64,000 nucleotides of DNA from Verrucomicrobiales bacterium (lineage in GTDB: Bacteria > Verrucomicrobiota > Verrucomicrobiia > Limisphaerales > J093). The stretch lies in NCBI GenBank assembly GCA_015075445.1, contig JABTUJ010000010.1, forward strand, positions 62,001-126,000, in the 5' to 3' direction. The translations under genes and the position numbers were made by a program. Below are positions 7,806 to 16,322 of this stretch, in pieces. Position 1 is the stretch's first letter. Each line of letters begins with the position of its first letter. The notes under the pieces are model-generated. The model was not told the origin of the DNA. It was given only the letters and a program-made list of their open reading frames with translations, and searched no databases.

Positions 7806-10523
7806 TCAACCCGCGCGCGGGTCTGCCTCGGGCGCCACGGGGATCCGATGGATCGTCATCTCGGCCGGTTCCCCGGGATCGAGTCCGCGCGCCTCGATGG
7901 CCAGGACATTGTCATCTGGCCGCAAGGTCGCCAGCGCCTCGGGCGGGAACAGGAACACGTGGTGCGCGCCCGGACGGGTCGTGAAGCCGGCCTGGGCGAC
8001 AACGCCGTTCAGGAACACGCGGAACTCCCCGGAGCCACGCACGTACACCCACGGGCGGATGGACCGGTCGTTCGACCAGGGGAAATGCCGGCGGAACCAA
8101 AGTGCGCGCGCCTCCGCCGGCCGCGCGCTCAACCAGCCGGCGTCGTCGAAATCGCGTTGGGCCCAATCGGTGGGCGGCAGTGCCGCGAGCAGGCGCCAGC
8201 CGTCCGCGGAAAGGGGCGTGGGAGGAGCGATCGCGTCGGGCGGGGTCTGCGACAGAAGGTTGAGAATCGGCCGCGCGGTGGCGGGGGAAGCGTCGAGGAT
8301 CGGGCGGTGCTCGAGCAGCCGCAACTGGTGGGCCAGGGCCAGGTGCGGACGGACCGGCTCGCGATGGGCGTACAGGATGGCGAGGTTGTAGCGGAGATTG
8401 AGCGTGAGCGGATGGGCGTCGCCAAAGGCGCGTCGCTGCTGCGCGAGGGCCTCGCGGTAGAGCTGCTCGGCGTCGGGGATCCGGATCTGATGATCGTAGT
8501 AAAAGGCCGCGAGGGCGTTCTTGGCGCGCACCGTGAGCGGGTGGGTGTCCTGGAGGCGCCGACGCGCCAGTTCGAGGGCCTCGCGAAGCTGCTGTTCGCC
8601 CCGGTCGCGTTCGCCCGACCGCCCCAGCATGCGGCCATACACGTGCATGGCATGCACCAAATCCTCGGTCTCGACCCCCGGGACAAGGCGGGCCAGGGCG
8701 ACGGCCTCGGCGGAGGTTTCCCGCGCCCGCGGGTTGTCGCTGAGGCGGTAGCACACCAGGGCGAGGCGGCTCAGGAACTTCACCGTGAGCGGGTGGTTCC
8801 GACCATGGGCCGCGGTGGCGGAGGCCAGCACCGCTTCCGCCAGTTCCCGCGCCTCCATCCGCTGGTCGAGTGCCAGCCGGGCACGCGCCACATCGCTCCG
8901 CGCCAGGAGGGTCTGACGATGCTCCTCGCCCAAGGCATCGCGGCACAACGTGGCGGCGCGTTCCCAGTGGCTGAGGGCGGCGGCGTACTGGCCGAGGTTG
9001 AAGTACGTCCGGCCCAGGGCGGCCCGCACCGAGGCTTCGACCCGCGGCTGTTCGCGGAAGCGCCCTTCAAGCTGCAGGGCCGCCCGGTCCAGCAACCCGC
9101 GCATCGTCAGCTCCGGGTCGGGTTCGGCACCTCCGTCCGCCACGGCGAAGAGGTCTTCGTTGAAGAACTGGCTCACGGCCGCCGCCACGGCCGCCTCTTC
9201 GCGCGCGACCCGCTCGGCCCGCCACGTGCGAAACGCAAAGCCGCTGCTCACTACGGCGGTGAGAAGCAGAAACGCCAGGGCGGCGGCCGCGGTCAGCACG
9301 CCGGTCCGATGCCGGCGGACGAGCTTGCCCAGGCGGTACGTGAGGCTGGGCGCCGCGGCCGTGACCGGTTCATTGGCAAGATGGCGCGCCAGATCCTGGG
9401 CGAGGGCGCTGGCCGACTCGTATCGTCGCGCGCGGTCTTTCTCGAGACACTTGAGGACGATCCAGTCCAGATCGCCGCGGAGCAGGCTGGCCAGCCGGGC
9501 GGGCTGCGTGTTGCGGAGCCGGGCCACCGTGTCGGCATCCTGCGCCGCCAACGTCCGCAGCCGGGTCGAGGGCCGCACGGGCTCGTCTTCGCGGATCCGG
9601 CGACGCATCTCGTCCAGCCCGGCGGTGAGGAGCTCCTGGGAGTCAAACGGAGGCCGGCCGGTCAGCAGCTCGTACAACAGCACGCCGAGCGCGTAGATGT
9701 CGCTGCGCGTGTCGGCGTCCAGACCGTTGAGCTGGGTTTGCTCCGGACTCATGTAGGCCGGGGTGCCCAGGAACTCGTGGAAGCGCGTGAAGACGGTCTT
9801 GTCCGTCAGCTCCCCCTGGAGGGCCTTGGCGATGCCAAAATCGATGACCTTGGGCACGGGCCGGTCGTCGTAGAGGGTGACGAGCACGTTCGAGGGCTTG
9901 AGATCGCGGTGGATGATGCCCTTCTGGTGGGCGTGCTGCACGGCGCTGCAGACGGTGATGAACAGCTCCAGGCGCTCCCGAGTCCCGAGTCGTCGCTCGT
10001 CGCAGAAGCGGGTCAGCGGCAGGCCACGCACCAGCTCCATCACGAAGTAGGGCCGGCCACGATCGGTCGCACCGCCGTCCAGGACGCGGGCAATGTTCGG
10101 ATGGTCCATCAGGGCCAGCGCCTGGCGCTCGGCTTCGAACCGGCCGGTCACCTGCTTGGTATCCATGCCCAGCTTGATGATCTTGAGGGCCACCTTGCGC
10201 CGGACTGGCTCCCGCTGCTCGGCCATGTAAACCGCGCCGAACCCGCCCTCGCCGATCAACTCCAGGAGCTTGTACCGCCCGATCACGGATCCGGGTCCCT
10301 CCCCGGCATTCGCCGCGGCCAACGCTCGATCACCGGCGGAGGCGGAGGGGGAGGCGTTGCTCTCCAGGAAGTCGCCCGCCCGCTCGTGTTCGCGCAGAAG
10401 CGCCTCAAGTCGCCCGCGGAGGGCCGGATCGTCGGCCCCCACGCGATCCAAGTACTCCGCCCGCGCGGCGGGAGAGGGCAGGTCGAGGACGTTCCAGAAG
10501 AGCTCCCGCTCGGCCGCCTTCAT
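7806..10523 (-). CDS. Transmembrane Ser/Thr protein kinase with TPR region
   Basis: 905 residues. Residues 1-60 form the helical leader common in verrucomicrobial kinases (ALLREHERAGDFL). The kinase domain covers about 84-385: glycine loop GEGGFGAVYM (91-100), Lys114 in VALKIIK, HRDLKPSN (catalytic Asp207), DFG at 228-230 and GTPAYMSPEQ. A single membrane segment lies at about 408-430. Helical TPR-like repeats fill about 470-735. The last 140 residues form a beta-rich module (FRVFLNGVVAQAGF) resembling a carbohydrate-binding-like sandwich. The layout suggests an intracellular kinase with an extracytoplasmic sensor. Its ATG overlaps the stop of the upstream sigma factor gene (ATGA), which argues for coupled translation and a shared pathway. 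Confidence 0.95.
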   Translation of the reverse strand: MKAAERELFWNVLDLPSPAARAEYLDRVGADDPALRGRLEALLREHERAGDFLESNASPSASAGDRALAAANAGEGPGSVIGRYKLLELIGEGGFGAVYMAEQREPVRRKVALKIIKLGMDTKQVTGRFEAERQALALMDHPNIARVLDGGATDRGRPYFVMELVRGLPLTRFCDERRLGTRERLELFITVCSAVQHAHQKGIIHRDLKPSNVLVTLYDDRPVPKVIDFGIAKALQGELTDKTVFTRFHEFLGTPAYMSPEQTQLNGLDADTRSDIYALGVLLYELLTGRPPFDSQELLTAGLDEMRRRIREDEPVRPSTRLRTLAAQDADTVARLRNTQPARLASLLRGDLDWIVLKCLEKDRARRYESASALAQDLARHLANEPVTAAAPSLTYRLGKLVRRHRTGVLTAAAALAFLLLTAVVSSGFAFRTWRAERVAREEAAVAAAVSQFFNEDLFAVADGGAEPDPELTMRGLLDRAALQLEGRFREQPRVEASVRAALGRTYFNLGQYAAALSHWERAATLCRDALGEEHRQTLLARSDVARARLALDQRMEARELAEAVLASATAAHGRNHPLTVKFLSRLALVCYRLSDNPRARETSAEAVALARLVPGVETEDLVHAMHVYGRMLGRSGERDRGEQQLREALELARRRLQDTHPLTVRAKNALAAFYYDHQIRIPDAEQLYREALAQQRRAFGDAHPLTLNLRYNLAILYAHREPVRPHLALAHQLRLLEHRPILDASPATARPILNLLSQTPPDAIAPPTPLSADGWRLLAALPPTDWAQRDFDDAGWLSARPAEARALWFRRHFPWSNDRSIRPWVYVRGSGEFRVFLNGVVAQAGFTTRPGAHHVFLFPPEALATLRPDDNVLAIEARGLDPGEPAEMTIHRIPVAPEADPRAG

Positions 10524-11077
10524 AGGGAGGTCTGGAGCTCGCGCAGCAGCCAGGCACGGGCGTAGGCCCAGAGCCGCGTGGCCGAACGTTCGGGAAGGCC
10601 GAGCGCCTGGGCGGCTTCCTGGCCCGTCAGCCCCACGAAGAACCGGAGCTTGACCAGGGCAGCCGCCTGCGGTTCCTCGCTTTCGAGCCGCTCCAGGCCT
10701 TCGTCCAGCGCCAGCAGCCGGTCGTCGTCAGTCTCGATCGCCAGCCGCACTTCCGACCAATCCACCCGCTCGAAGTTGCCCCCGCGCTTCTGGCTGCGCT
10801 TGCGCCGGGCGTTCTCGATGAGGATCCGGCGCATGGCCTCGGCAGCGGCGCTGAAGAAGTGGCCGCGGCTGTTCCACTCCTGGGGGCCGCCGCCGACCAG
10901 CCGAAGGTAGGCCTCGTGGACCAGCGCCGTGGCCTGGAGGGTCTGGCCGGGCGTCTCGCGCGCCAGCCGCGCCGCCGCCAGCGCCCGAAGCTCGCTGTAG
11001 ACCAGCGGCACCAACTCGTCGGCTGCTTTGGGATCGCCGTCCTGAATCGCGTTCAGCAGGCGCGTTACTTCACTCAT
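10520..11077 (-). CDS. ECF-type RNA polymerase sigma factor
   Basis: 185 residues from the ATG at 11077 (MSEVTRLLNAIQDGD); an ATG 15 bp upstream is possible. Region 2 has ELRALAAARLARE and ALVHEAYLRL and GHFFSAAAEAMRRIL (promoter melting and core binding). Region 4 has LVKLRFFVGLTGQEAAQALG followed by the recognition helix (ERSATRLWAYARAWL). The sequence matches the ECF subgroup encoded next to Ser/Thr kinases in Planctomycetota, Verrucomicrobiota and Acidobacteriota. No anti-sigma factor is present. The 4-bp overlap with the kinase gene implies the kinase regulates or reads out this sigma factor, as inferred for the group. Confidence 0.93.
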   Translation of the reverse strand: MSEVTRLLNAIQDGDPKAADELVPLVYSELRALAAARLARETPGQTLQATALVHEAYLRLVGGGPQEWNSRGHFFSAAAEAMRRILIENARRKRSQKRGGNFERVDWSEVRLAIETDDDRLLALDEGLERLESEEPQAAALVKLRFFVGLTGQEAAQALGLPERSATRLWAYARAWLLRELQTSL

Positions 11078-11097
11078 CGCGCCTGAATACATGGACC

Positions 11098-11991
11098 CTA
11101 AGGCGCAGGATGCAAGCGCGCGTTTCCGCCCGTGCGCCCGTGCCGCCCGGCCCAGAATGCGCGCAGGACGTCGAGGAACCGCGGGTCCGACAGCAGGCTC
11201 AGATGATCCGCACCTGCGATCACCTCGACCTGCAGCGACGGCAGGCCGGCCTGGAGCCGTTCAACCCCCGCCCGGGCAGAGTCCAGGTCACCGACGACTG
11301 CCAGAACCGGGAGCCGGTTCGTGGCAAGCTGAGCCGGCGCCACCCGCCAAGCCGCGAACCCGCGGGCCACCGCCGCCAGGGCCCTCGGATCGTTCCGGGA
11401 CAGGGTCTCGGCGTTGATCGCCGCGACTTGCTCCGCGCTGGGCACTTGACCGACCGGCCAGACGTGCGGGATGAACGAGGCGAAGCCCCGACCGGCGTCC
11501 AACTCGGCTGCGAGCGCCTGGAAGACCGCCGCGTCCTCCTCTTCGAGCACACCCCCGGACCCCACCAGGACCACCGACTGCACGCGCTGCGGGTGGGTGG
11601 CCAGGAACTTCAGGGCGATCCGGCCGCCCATCGAATAGCCCACCACGTGGGCCCGAGCGAGACCACGGTGATCCAGCAAGCGCGCGACGTCCTCGACCAT
11701 CCGGACCCCGTAAGCGTCGGTCCCGATGGGTTTGTCACTCCGACCGTGGCCGCGCTGGTCCAGGGCAAGGACCTGGAACTGCCGGGCGAGCGCCGGCAGG
11801 ACGCCCGTCTGAATCCAATCGTGTTCCGCGGTCCGGCTGATGCCGTGTAACAGGACGACGGGCTCTCCCTGACCCTGGACCACGTACCGGAGGCGGACTC
11901 CGGCCGAATCAAAGAACGCGTCGTCAGCGCTGCTCCAGACGGGAGCGCCGACCAGCAGCGCTATTCCCAAGGTGACAAGTCGGATGTTCAT
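11098..11991 (-). CDS. Secreted alpha/beta-hydrolase
   Basis: 297 residues. A Sec signal peptide (MNIRLVTLGIALLVGAPVWS) precedes the fold. Visible elements are LLHGISRTAEHDW (oxyanion region), ALDQRGHGRSDKP, the nucleophile elbow VVGYSMGG with Ser120, an acid candidate in VVGDLD (Asp235 or 237) and His263 in GADHLSLL, giving a complete catalytic triad. Substrate cannot be read from the sequence; esterase, lactonase or haloperoxidase-like activities all occur in this superfamily. The gene begins 51 bp after the FAD oxidoreductase gene on the same strand, and the two probably form an operon. Confidence 0.9.
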   Translation of the reverse strand: MNIRLVTLGIALLVGAPVWSSADDAFFDSAGVRLRYVVQGQGEPVVLLHGISRTAEHDWIQTGVLPALARQFQVLALDQRGHGRSDKPIGTDAYGVRMVEDVARLLDHRGLARAHVVGYSMGGRIALKFLATHPQRVQSVVLVGSGGVLEEEDAAVFQALAAELDAGRGFASFIPHVWPVGQVPSAEQVAAINAETLSRNDPRALAAVARGFAAWRVAPAQLATNRLPVLAVVGDLDSARAGVERLQAGLPSLQVEVIAGADHLSLLSDPRFLDVLRAFWAGRHGRTGGNARLHPAP

Positions 11992-12042
11992 CGAGTGTCG
12001 GGAGGGGAGGAGAAGCTTGCGAAGGAACCTGCCGCGGGGCAG

Positions 12043-13449
12043 CTAGGGCGCGGCCGAGCGGGAGCCTGACCCGCCGGTCAGGGGTTCGATGTTCTGGTTC
12101 ACCCGGAACAGATTGGCCGGGTCGTACTTGGCCTTGATGGCAGCCAGACGGTCGAAGTTGTCGCGGTAGGTCGCGCGGACGCGGGGGGTGCCTTCTTCCA
12201 TCATGAAGTTCACGTAGGCCGCCCCCATCGAATGCGGATGCAGCGCGCTCCAGTAATCCTTGGCCCAACGGGTGATTTGGGGGGCCTTGGCCGGGTCGGG
12301 ATCGATCCCCGCCATCACCATGGACCAGCGCGCGTCGCGGAAGCTGAAGGCGGTGGCGTGGCGATCGACCCGATTGGCGGCGCCATCGATCGGATACAGA
12401 TGCATGGTGGACAGGGCGGTCGGCAGGGCACTCCCGTAGCGGACGTGCTCGGCGATGGCTTGCTCGTTCAACTCGCGGACAAAATCCCCTTTCCAGTACC
12501 ACTGCAGACCGGGTGGCATCAGCGCGTCGTGCATCGTCTGGAGCGCCCCAAACGGCATGGCGCCCAGCATCGTGAAGGCCGGCGGACCCAGGCGCCGCGC
12601 CGGCTCGAGCGCGCGTTCCGCGGCGGCGATCGGCCCGGTGACGCACCAGATCACGGCACACATCGTCCGGCCATGCAGCTCCGCCGGAAAGAACGGGGCA
12701 GGCGGGACGTTCAGGAAGGCGAAGAAGCCGTACACATCGTCCGGGGCCTGGCGCATGAAGTCGTCGTACCACCGCAGCACTTCGGCGGCGCGCTCGACGG
12801 GCCAGAGCGTCGGACCGGCGTAGACTTCACCGACGGGTTGGGCGCGGAAGCGGAACGAAGTGACCACGCCGAAGTTGCCGCCCCCGCCGCGCAGCGCCCA
12901 AAACAGGTCGTCGTGCTCGCTGGCACTGGCGGTGACGACGCGCCCGTCCGCGAGGACGACCTCGGCGCCGATGAGGTTGTCGATGGTCAGGCCGTATTTG
13001 CGCGTCAGATAACCATGGCCCCCTCCCAGCGTGAGGCCAGCCACACCGGTCGTGGAGATGATGCCGGAAGGCACCGCAAGTCCGAACGGTTGTGTCGCCC
13101 GGTCCACCTCACCCCAAGTGGCGCCGCCCGCGACGCGGACTTCACGGCTGGCATCATCCACGCGAACCTCCCGCATCGGGCTCAGGTCGAGGACCACGCC
13201 ATCGTCACAGACCCCGAGGCCGGCGCCGTGGTGACCGCCGCCGCGGACGGCGAGCAGCGTTTCACTTTCGCGGGCGAACGCCAGCACGGCCACGACATCC
13301 GCCGTGTCGGCGCACTGGGCGATGGCGGCGGGGCGCTTGTCGATCATGCCGTTGTACACCCGACGCGCCGTGTCGTAGTCGGGGTCGGCGGGCAGGATGA
13401 GCCGGCCGTGCAGCCGGGCTTTCAGGGATTGCAGCTCAGTCGTGTTCAT
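12043..13449 (-). CDS. FAD-binding oxidoreductase, berberine-bridge-enzyme type
   Basis: 468 residues from the ATG at 13449 (MNTTELQSLKARLHG). The FAD_binding_4 domain shows LLAVRGGGHHGAGL, where His73 is the expected 8-alpha-N1-histidyl FAD attachment site, VRVAGGATWGEVD and TTGVAGLTLGGGHGYL. The C-terminal BBE domain shows FMMEEGTPRVRATYRDNF and YDPANLFRVNQN. The cysteine that gives a second FAD linkage in bicovalent members is missing from the ISTTGVAGLTLGGGHG loop, so single covalent attachment is inferred. These enzymes oxidise sugars, alcohols or alkaloid-like compounds with oxygen. No signal peptide is evident. Probably co-transcribed with the downstream hydrolase. Confidence 0.92.
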   Translation of the reverse strand: MNTTELQSLKARLHGRLILPADPDYDTARRVYNGMIDKRPAAIAQCADTADVVAVLAFARESETLLAVRGGGHHGAGLGVCDDGVVLDLSPMREVRVDDASREVRVAGGATWGEVDRATQPFGLAVPSGIISTTGVAGLTLGGGHGYLTRKYGLTIDNLIGAEVVLADGRVVTASASEHDDLFWALRGGGGNFGVVTSFRFRAQPVGEVYAGPTLWPVERAAEVLRWYDDFMRQAPDDVYGFFAFLNVPPAPFFPAELHGRTMCAVIWCVTGPIAAAERALEPARRLGPPAFTMLGAMPFGALQTMHDALMPPGLQWYWKGDFVRELNEQAIAEHVRYGSALPTALSTMHLYPIDGAANRVDRHATAFSFRDARWSMVMAGIDPDPAKAPQITRWAKDYWSALHPHSMGAAYVNFMMEEGTPRVRATYRDNFDRLAAIKAKYDPANLFRVNQNIEPLTGGSGSRSAAP

Positions 13450-13547
13450 GGGTAAGGCAGTCAGGCCAGGTTCAAGGCCAGGTTCCGCTCGTTCACATCC
13501 CCAGTGCGCAAACCCGACGGGAAGTTGGCCAACCATTCGCAGCCCCG

Positions 13548-13716
13548 GTAGGAGTCGAGGTCACGAGACTCAGCCCGGCAGGCAGAGCCTCCTGACGTCG
13601 GCTCCTACGGCGCCCCCCGGTAGGAGTCGAGGTGACGAGACTCAGCCCGGCAGGCAGAGCCTCCTGACGTCGGCTCCTACCGCGCCCCCCGGTAGGAGTC
13701 GAGGTCACGAGACTCT
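13548..13716. repeat. Intergenic palindromic repeat array B (about 2.3 units of 72 bp)
   Basis: GTAGGAGTCGAGGT starts at 13548, 13620 and 13692. Each full unit pairs this left half with a right half beginning GCCTCCTGACGTCGG and ending CTCCTAC, giving an imperfect hairpin. The linker (AGCCCGGCAGGC) differs from array A, so the period is 72 rather than 67. The gap between the FAD oxidoreductase start and dtd (13450-13779) holds nothing else recognisable apart from a GGAG ribosome-binding site before dtd. Confidence 0.9.
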
Positions 13717-13779
13717 GCATGTTTTCGCTTGCGGTGGCGGCGCTTTCTCCCGCGGAATGGCGCCGGTTGGAGTTGTCCC

Positions 13780-14232
13780 ATGCGGGTCGTGATCCAGCGG
13801 GTGTCGCAGGCGTCAGTGACGATTGGCGGGGCGGTGAAGGGCGCCATCGGCACCGGGCTGCTGGTTTTGGTGGGCGTCGACCCGGCGGACACGGAGAGCG
13901 ACCTCCAGTGGTTGAGCGGCAAGATCGTCCGGCTGCGGATCTTCAACGACGATCGAGGATTGATGAATCTCTCGGTGCTCGACGTGGGCGGCGGGATCCT
14001 GGTCGTCAGCCAGTTCACCCTCATGGCCAGCACGAAAAAGGGCCATCGCCCGTCCTACAGCGGGGCGGCCGGTCCGGACCGCGCGATTCCCCTGTATGAA
14101 GCCTTTGTCCGGCAGGTCGCGGCCGACCTGGGCAAGCCGGTGGCGACGGGGGAATTCGGCGCCCACATGGAGGTGGCGCTCGTCAACGACGGCCCGGTCA
14201 CTCTGCTGCTGGACAGCCGGCGGCGGGACTGA
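13780..14232 (+). CDS. dtd: D-aminoacyl-tRNA deacylase
   Basis: 150 residues, the normal DTD length. It hydrolyses D-aminoacyl-tRNAs in the cytoplasm and protects translation from D-amino acids. Both signature segments are present: [17 protein letters not shown] (the SQFTL motif) and the C-terminal [11 protein letters not shown] (the NxPVT motif that carries the cross-subunit Gly-cisPro). The ATG at 13780 gives the canonical [13 protein letters not shown] start and has GGAG about 8 nt upstream. A truncated EamA transporter follows 39 bp downstream on the same strand. Confidence 0.96.
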   Translation: MRVVIQRVSQASVTIGGAVKGAIGTGLLVLVGVDPADTESDLQWLSGKIVRLRIFNDDRGLMNLSVLDVGGGILVVSQFTLMASTKKGHRPSYSGAAGPDRAIPLYEAFVRQVAADLGKPVATGEFGAHMEVALVNDGPVTLLLDSRRRD

Positions 14233-14271
14233 CGGCCGGACCCCGCGCGCCGCGTCAGCATTCCTTCACCC

Positions 14272-15188
14272 ATGTTCCAGGCTCTCGTTGCGACGGTGTT
14301 GTTTGCGGGGTCGGTGATCGCGGCCGGGCGGTCGGCGGCGTTGCTGGGGAGCACGGCGGCGAATTTCTGGCGCATTGTGGTCGCAACCTTCCTGCTCGGC
14401 GGTGGCTACATGGGTGGCGGGTTGGGCGGGGCGTTCGGGCTGTTCTTCCTGAGCGGGTGATCGGGTTCGGCCTGGGGGACTACGCGCTGTTCGAGGCCCT
14501 GCCGCGCCTCGGGCCGCGGTTGACGAGCCTGATGGTGAACTGCCTGGCGGCGCCGTTTGCGGCTCTCATTGAGTGGGTGTGGCTGGACACGCGATTGAGC
14601 TTAGCCCAGGCGTTCTGGGGGCTGGTCATTCTCGGGGGCGTGGCGTTGTCCCTGGCTCCCGAAGGTGATTCCCGGACCGTCCCCGGGGGGCGAACGGCGG
14701 GGATTCTGCTCGGTGTGCTTGCCGGATTCGGCCAGGGCTTTGGCGCGGTGCTGACGCGGAAGGCGTTTGCGCTGGCACACGCGGCGGGTCAGGAAGTGGA
14801 CGGCGGAACGGCGGCGTATCAGCGGATCCTGGGGGGGCTGGCGTTCGTGGCGGTCCCATTTGCGTGGCAGCGGTTGCGTCGACGCTGGCGGGGCCAACGC
14901 GCGCCGGAGCAAGCGTTGACGGCCGGGGCACGGCGGCGGGCGTGGGGGTGGGTGTTTGCCAACGCGCTGGCCGGGCCCTCGGTGGGCGTGGGGTTCTATC
15001 AATGGGCGCTGAAGACGACTCCGAGCGGCGTGGTGCTGCCCATCACGGCGATGGCGCCGCTGTTCGTGGTGCCGTTCACCTACCTGTTCGAGGGCGATCG
15101 CCCGGGCGTGCGTTCCCTGGTGGGCGGGGTGCTGGCGGTGCTGGGGGTAATCGGCCTGGCCTCCGGATCCCTGGCCCCGTGGAAGTGA
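14272..15188 (+). pseudogene. EamA/DMT-family transporter, single-base frameshift
   Basis: Two overlapping frames together give one about 305-residue membrane protein. The first (14272-14460) holds MFQALVATVLFAGSV and the first helices up to FGLFFLSG. The second (14457-15188) continues VIGFGLGDYALFEALPRLG and on to VVLPITAMAPLFVVPFTYLF and the C-terminus, covering the rest of a ten-helix two-EamA-domain exporter. The break is at AGCGGGTGATC: restoring one G in the G run joins the frames. The overlap also forms GTGA, so re-initiation at GTG 14457 is possible. It may be a young pseudogene, a homopolymer error, or a coupled split gene. Substrate unknown. Confidence 0.8.
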
Positions 15189-15294
15189 GATGGAAGTGGC
15201 TGATGAAAGCGCCCATGAGGCGCGTCTTGCCCACGCCGGTGGCCAGCGCAAAGCAAACCGAAGGAAAGTCCCGCTCGAAATCCTGCACCGTCAT
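15187..15294 (-). pseudogene. Stub of a type III restriction helicase subunit (Res)
   Basis: About 36 codons from the ATG at 15294: MTVQDFERDF, then CFALATGVGKTRLMGAFISH. The LATGVGKTRLMGAFIS stretch is the Walker A region of type III restriction Res-type helicases. Homology stops exactly at the 3' end of the convergent EamA gene, so the rest was lost by deletion. It shares a frame with the AAA ATPase stub just upstream (stop at 15307-15309). Confidence 0.6.
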
Positions 15295-15306
15295 GGCGCA
15301 CTTCGT

Positions 15307-15573
15307 TCACCGACCTGAGTTGGCCACCGCCCGGGCAACCGCGTCATTCGCCCGCCCGCTGAACTCCGACAATCCGCCCCAGCCGGACTTGCCCCCGGCT
15401 TCGGCCTCCAGATCCAGTTCGGAGATGTCCCGGGTGGCCCCCGTCAGCCGGTCGAAGTAGTGGACCCTCACGCCGGTCGCCTGCGCGCCCACCAACACCG
15501 TCAGATCCCCAAACGGCAGCGTGGCCTGCCGGATGGATCCCAGATTCTCAATGCCCAGTCTCGCCGTCTTCAT
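15307..15573 (-). pseudogene. AAA-family ATPase with internal deletion
   Basis: 88 codons starting MKTARLGIENLGSIRQATLP, the N-terminus of an SMC/RecF-like AAA ATPase, up to LVGAQATG, where Walker A should continue GKS. The sequence instead jumps to VRVHYFDRLTGATRDISELD and KSGWGGLSEFSGRANDAV, which look like the extreme C-terminus of the same type of protein. The middle 250 or so residues are missing while the frame stays open. It cannot bind ATP. It sits between stubs of type III Mod and Res, an order known for ATPase-containing restriction islands. Confidence 0.6.
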
Positions 15574-15601
15574 GGTCGCTCTCCGGATGAAATTCGGTTG
15601 T

Positions 15602-15736
15602 TCAGCCGAGGTTCAGTTCCTGTTGCCCCGGTCTGGGCGGCGCCTGGGGAAGGTCTTCCAGCCGGATGCGAGGTTCCAGCCAGGGCCGGGCCTCCTTGCC
15701 GAACCAGGTGAGCTCGGGTTTGGGCCTTCTCGTCAC
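15602..15736 (-). pseudogene. Stub of a type III DNA methyltransferase (Mod), N-terminus only
   Basis: 44 codons from a GTG at 15736. The text RRPKPELTWFGKEARPWLEP, RIRLED matches the conserved N-terminus of adenine-specific Mod subunits (RPELTWIGKE..R..LEPRILLED). It then drifts into Pro/Gln-rich sequence and stops. No methyltransferase motifs (DPPY, FxGxG) follow. It lies 10 bp after the DUF4276 gene on the same strand. Confidence 0.55.
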
Positions 15737-15746
15737 AGTTGCACCT

Positions 15747-16322
15747 TCAGGGCCGGGCCCACTTCTGGATCAGGTCCCAAAAATAGCGGAATGAGGCGGA
15801 GTGAGGCTGGGCGCGGTCGGGGGCGAAATTGGGGGCCATGGACTGTGCGAACGCGATTTCGTTGAAGCTGGCGTGCTTCCCCAAGTGGTTCCTCATCAAG
15901 GCGCGGACTTTGCCCTTCGCGAGCAAACGGGTGTCCGGCGGGGCGATCCAGGCACAGCCCGGGATAACCGCCTGGATGGCCGCCGCATCCGCGAGGTACC
16001 ATGACTCCAATTCCTTGACCGCGATGCAGACATGGAGAAAGCGACGACTCTTGTCCGGATGCCGGGCCGCCTTGCGGACGGCAGCGTCGAAAAGACCGAG
16101 CACGCTGCCCAAGCAGGGGTCGTCATCCTGATCCACGAGGATGAACCCGGCGGTGTAATGGCAGTCGCGGAAAGTCTCGAGCAGCTTGGGGGTTTCGCGA
16201 ATGAGCTTGTCCCGGTTCTTGAGGTTGCGGACGTCAAAGCGACACCCGGGGAAGTGCTTGTGGAGAACCTTGTGCCAGAACTGGAAGTCCGAGGGCCCTT
16301 CGACCCCCACGCCGATGGTCAT
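15747..16322 (-). CDS. DUF4276 family protein (TOPRIM-like), partner of the AAA ATPase
   Basis: 191 residues from the ATG at 16322. The motif order fits DUF4276: IGVGVEGPSDFQFWHKVL (the acidic residue of a TOPRIM-like G-E-G/D pattern), FILVDQDDDPC (DxD-like acidic cluster) and KELESWYLADAAAI. TOPRIM-like folds cut or rejoin nucleic acids using metals. The ATG overlaps the ATPase stop (ATGA), so the two are translationally coupled. ATPase plus TOPRIM-like partner is the layout of several phage-defence modules (OLD-like and related pairs). A defence role is inferred from that layout and from the neighbouring restriction remnants. The gene itself looks intact. Confidence 0.75.
   Translation of the reverse strand: MTIGVGVEGPSDFQFWHKVLHKHFPGCRFDVRNLKNRDKLIRETPKLLETFRDCHYTAGFILVDQDDDPCLGSVLGLFDAAVRKAARHPDKSRRFLHVCIAVKELESWYLADAAAIQAVIPGCAWIAPPDTRLLAKGKVRALMRNHLGKHASFNEIAFAQSMAPNFAPDRAQPHSASFRYFWDLIQKWARP

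Noticed and set aside
7848..10565. 905-codon plus-strand open frame
   Set aside because: Exact shadow of the Ser/Thr kinase gene on the other strand; no recognisable protein features.
13780..14232. Repeat array B as part of a dtd leader or riboswitch
   Set aside because: The array ends 63 bp before the ATG and matches unrelated loci, so it is not gene-specific.
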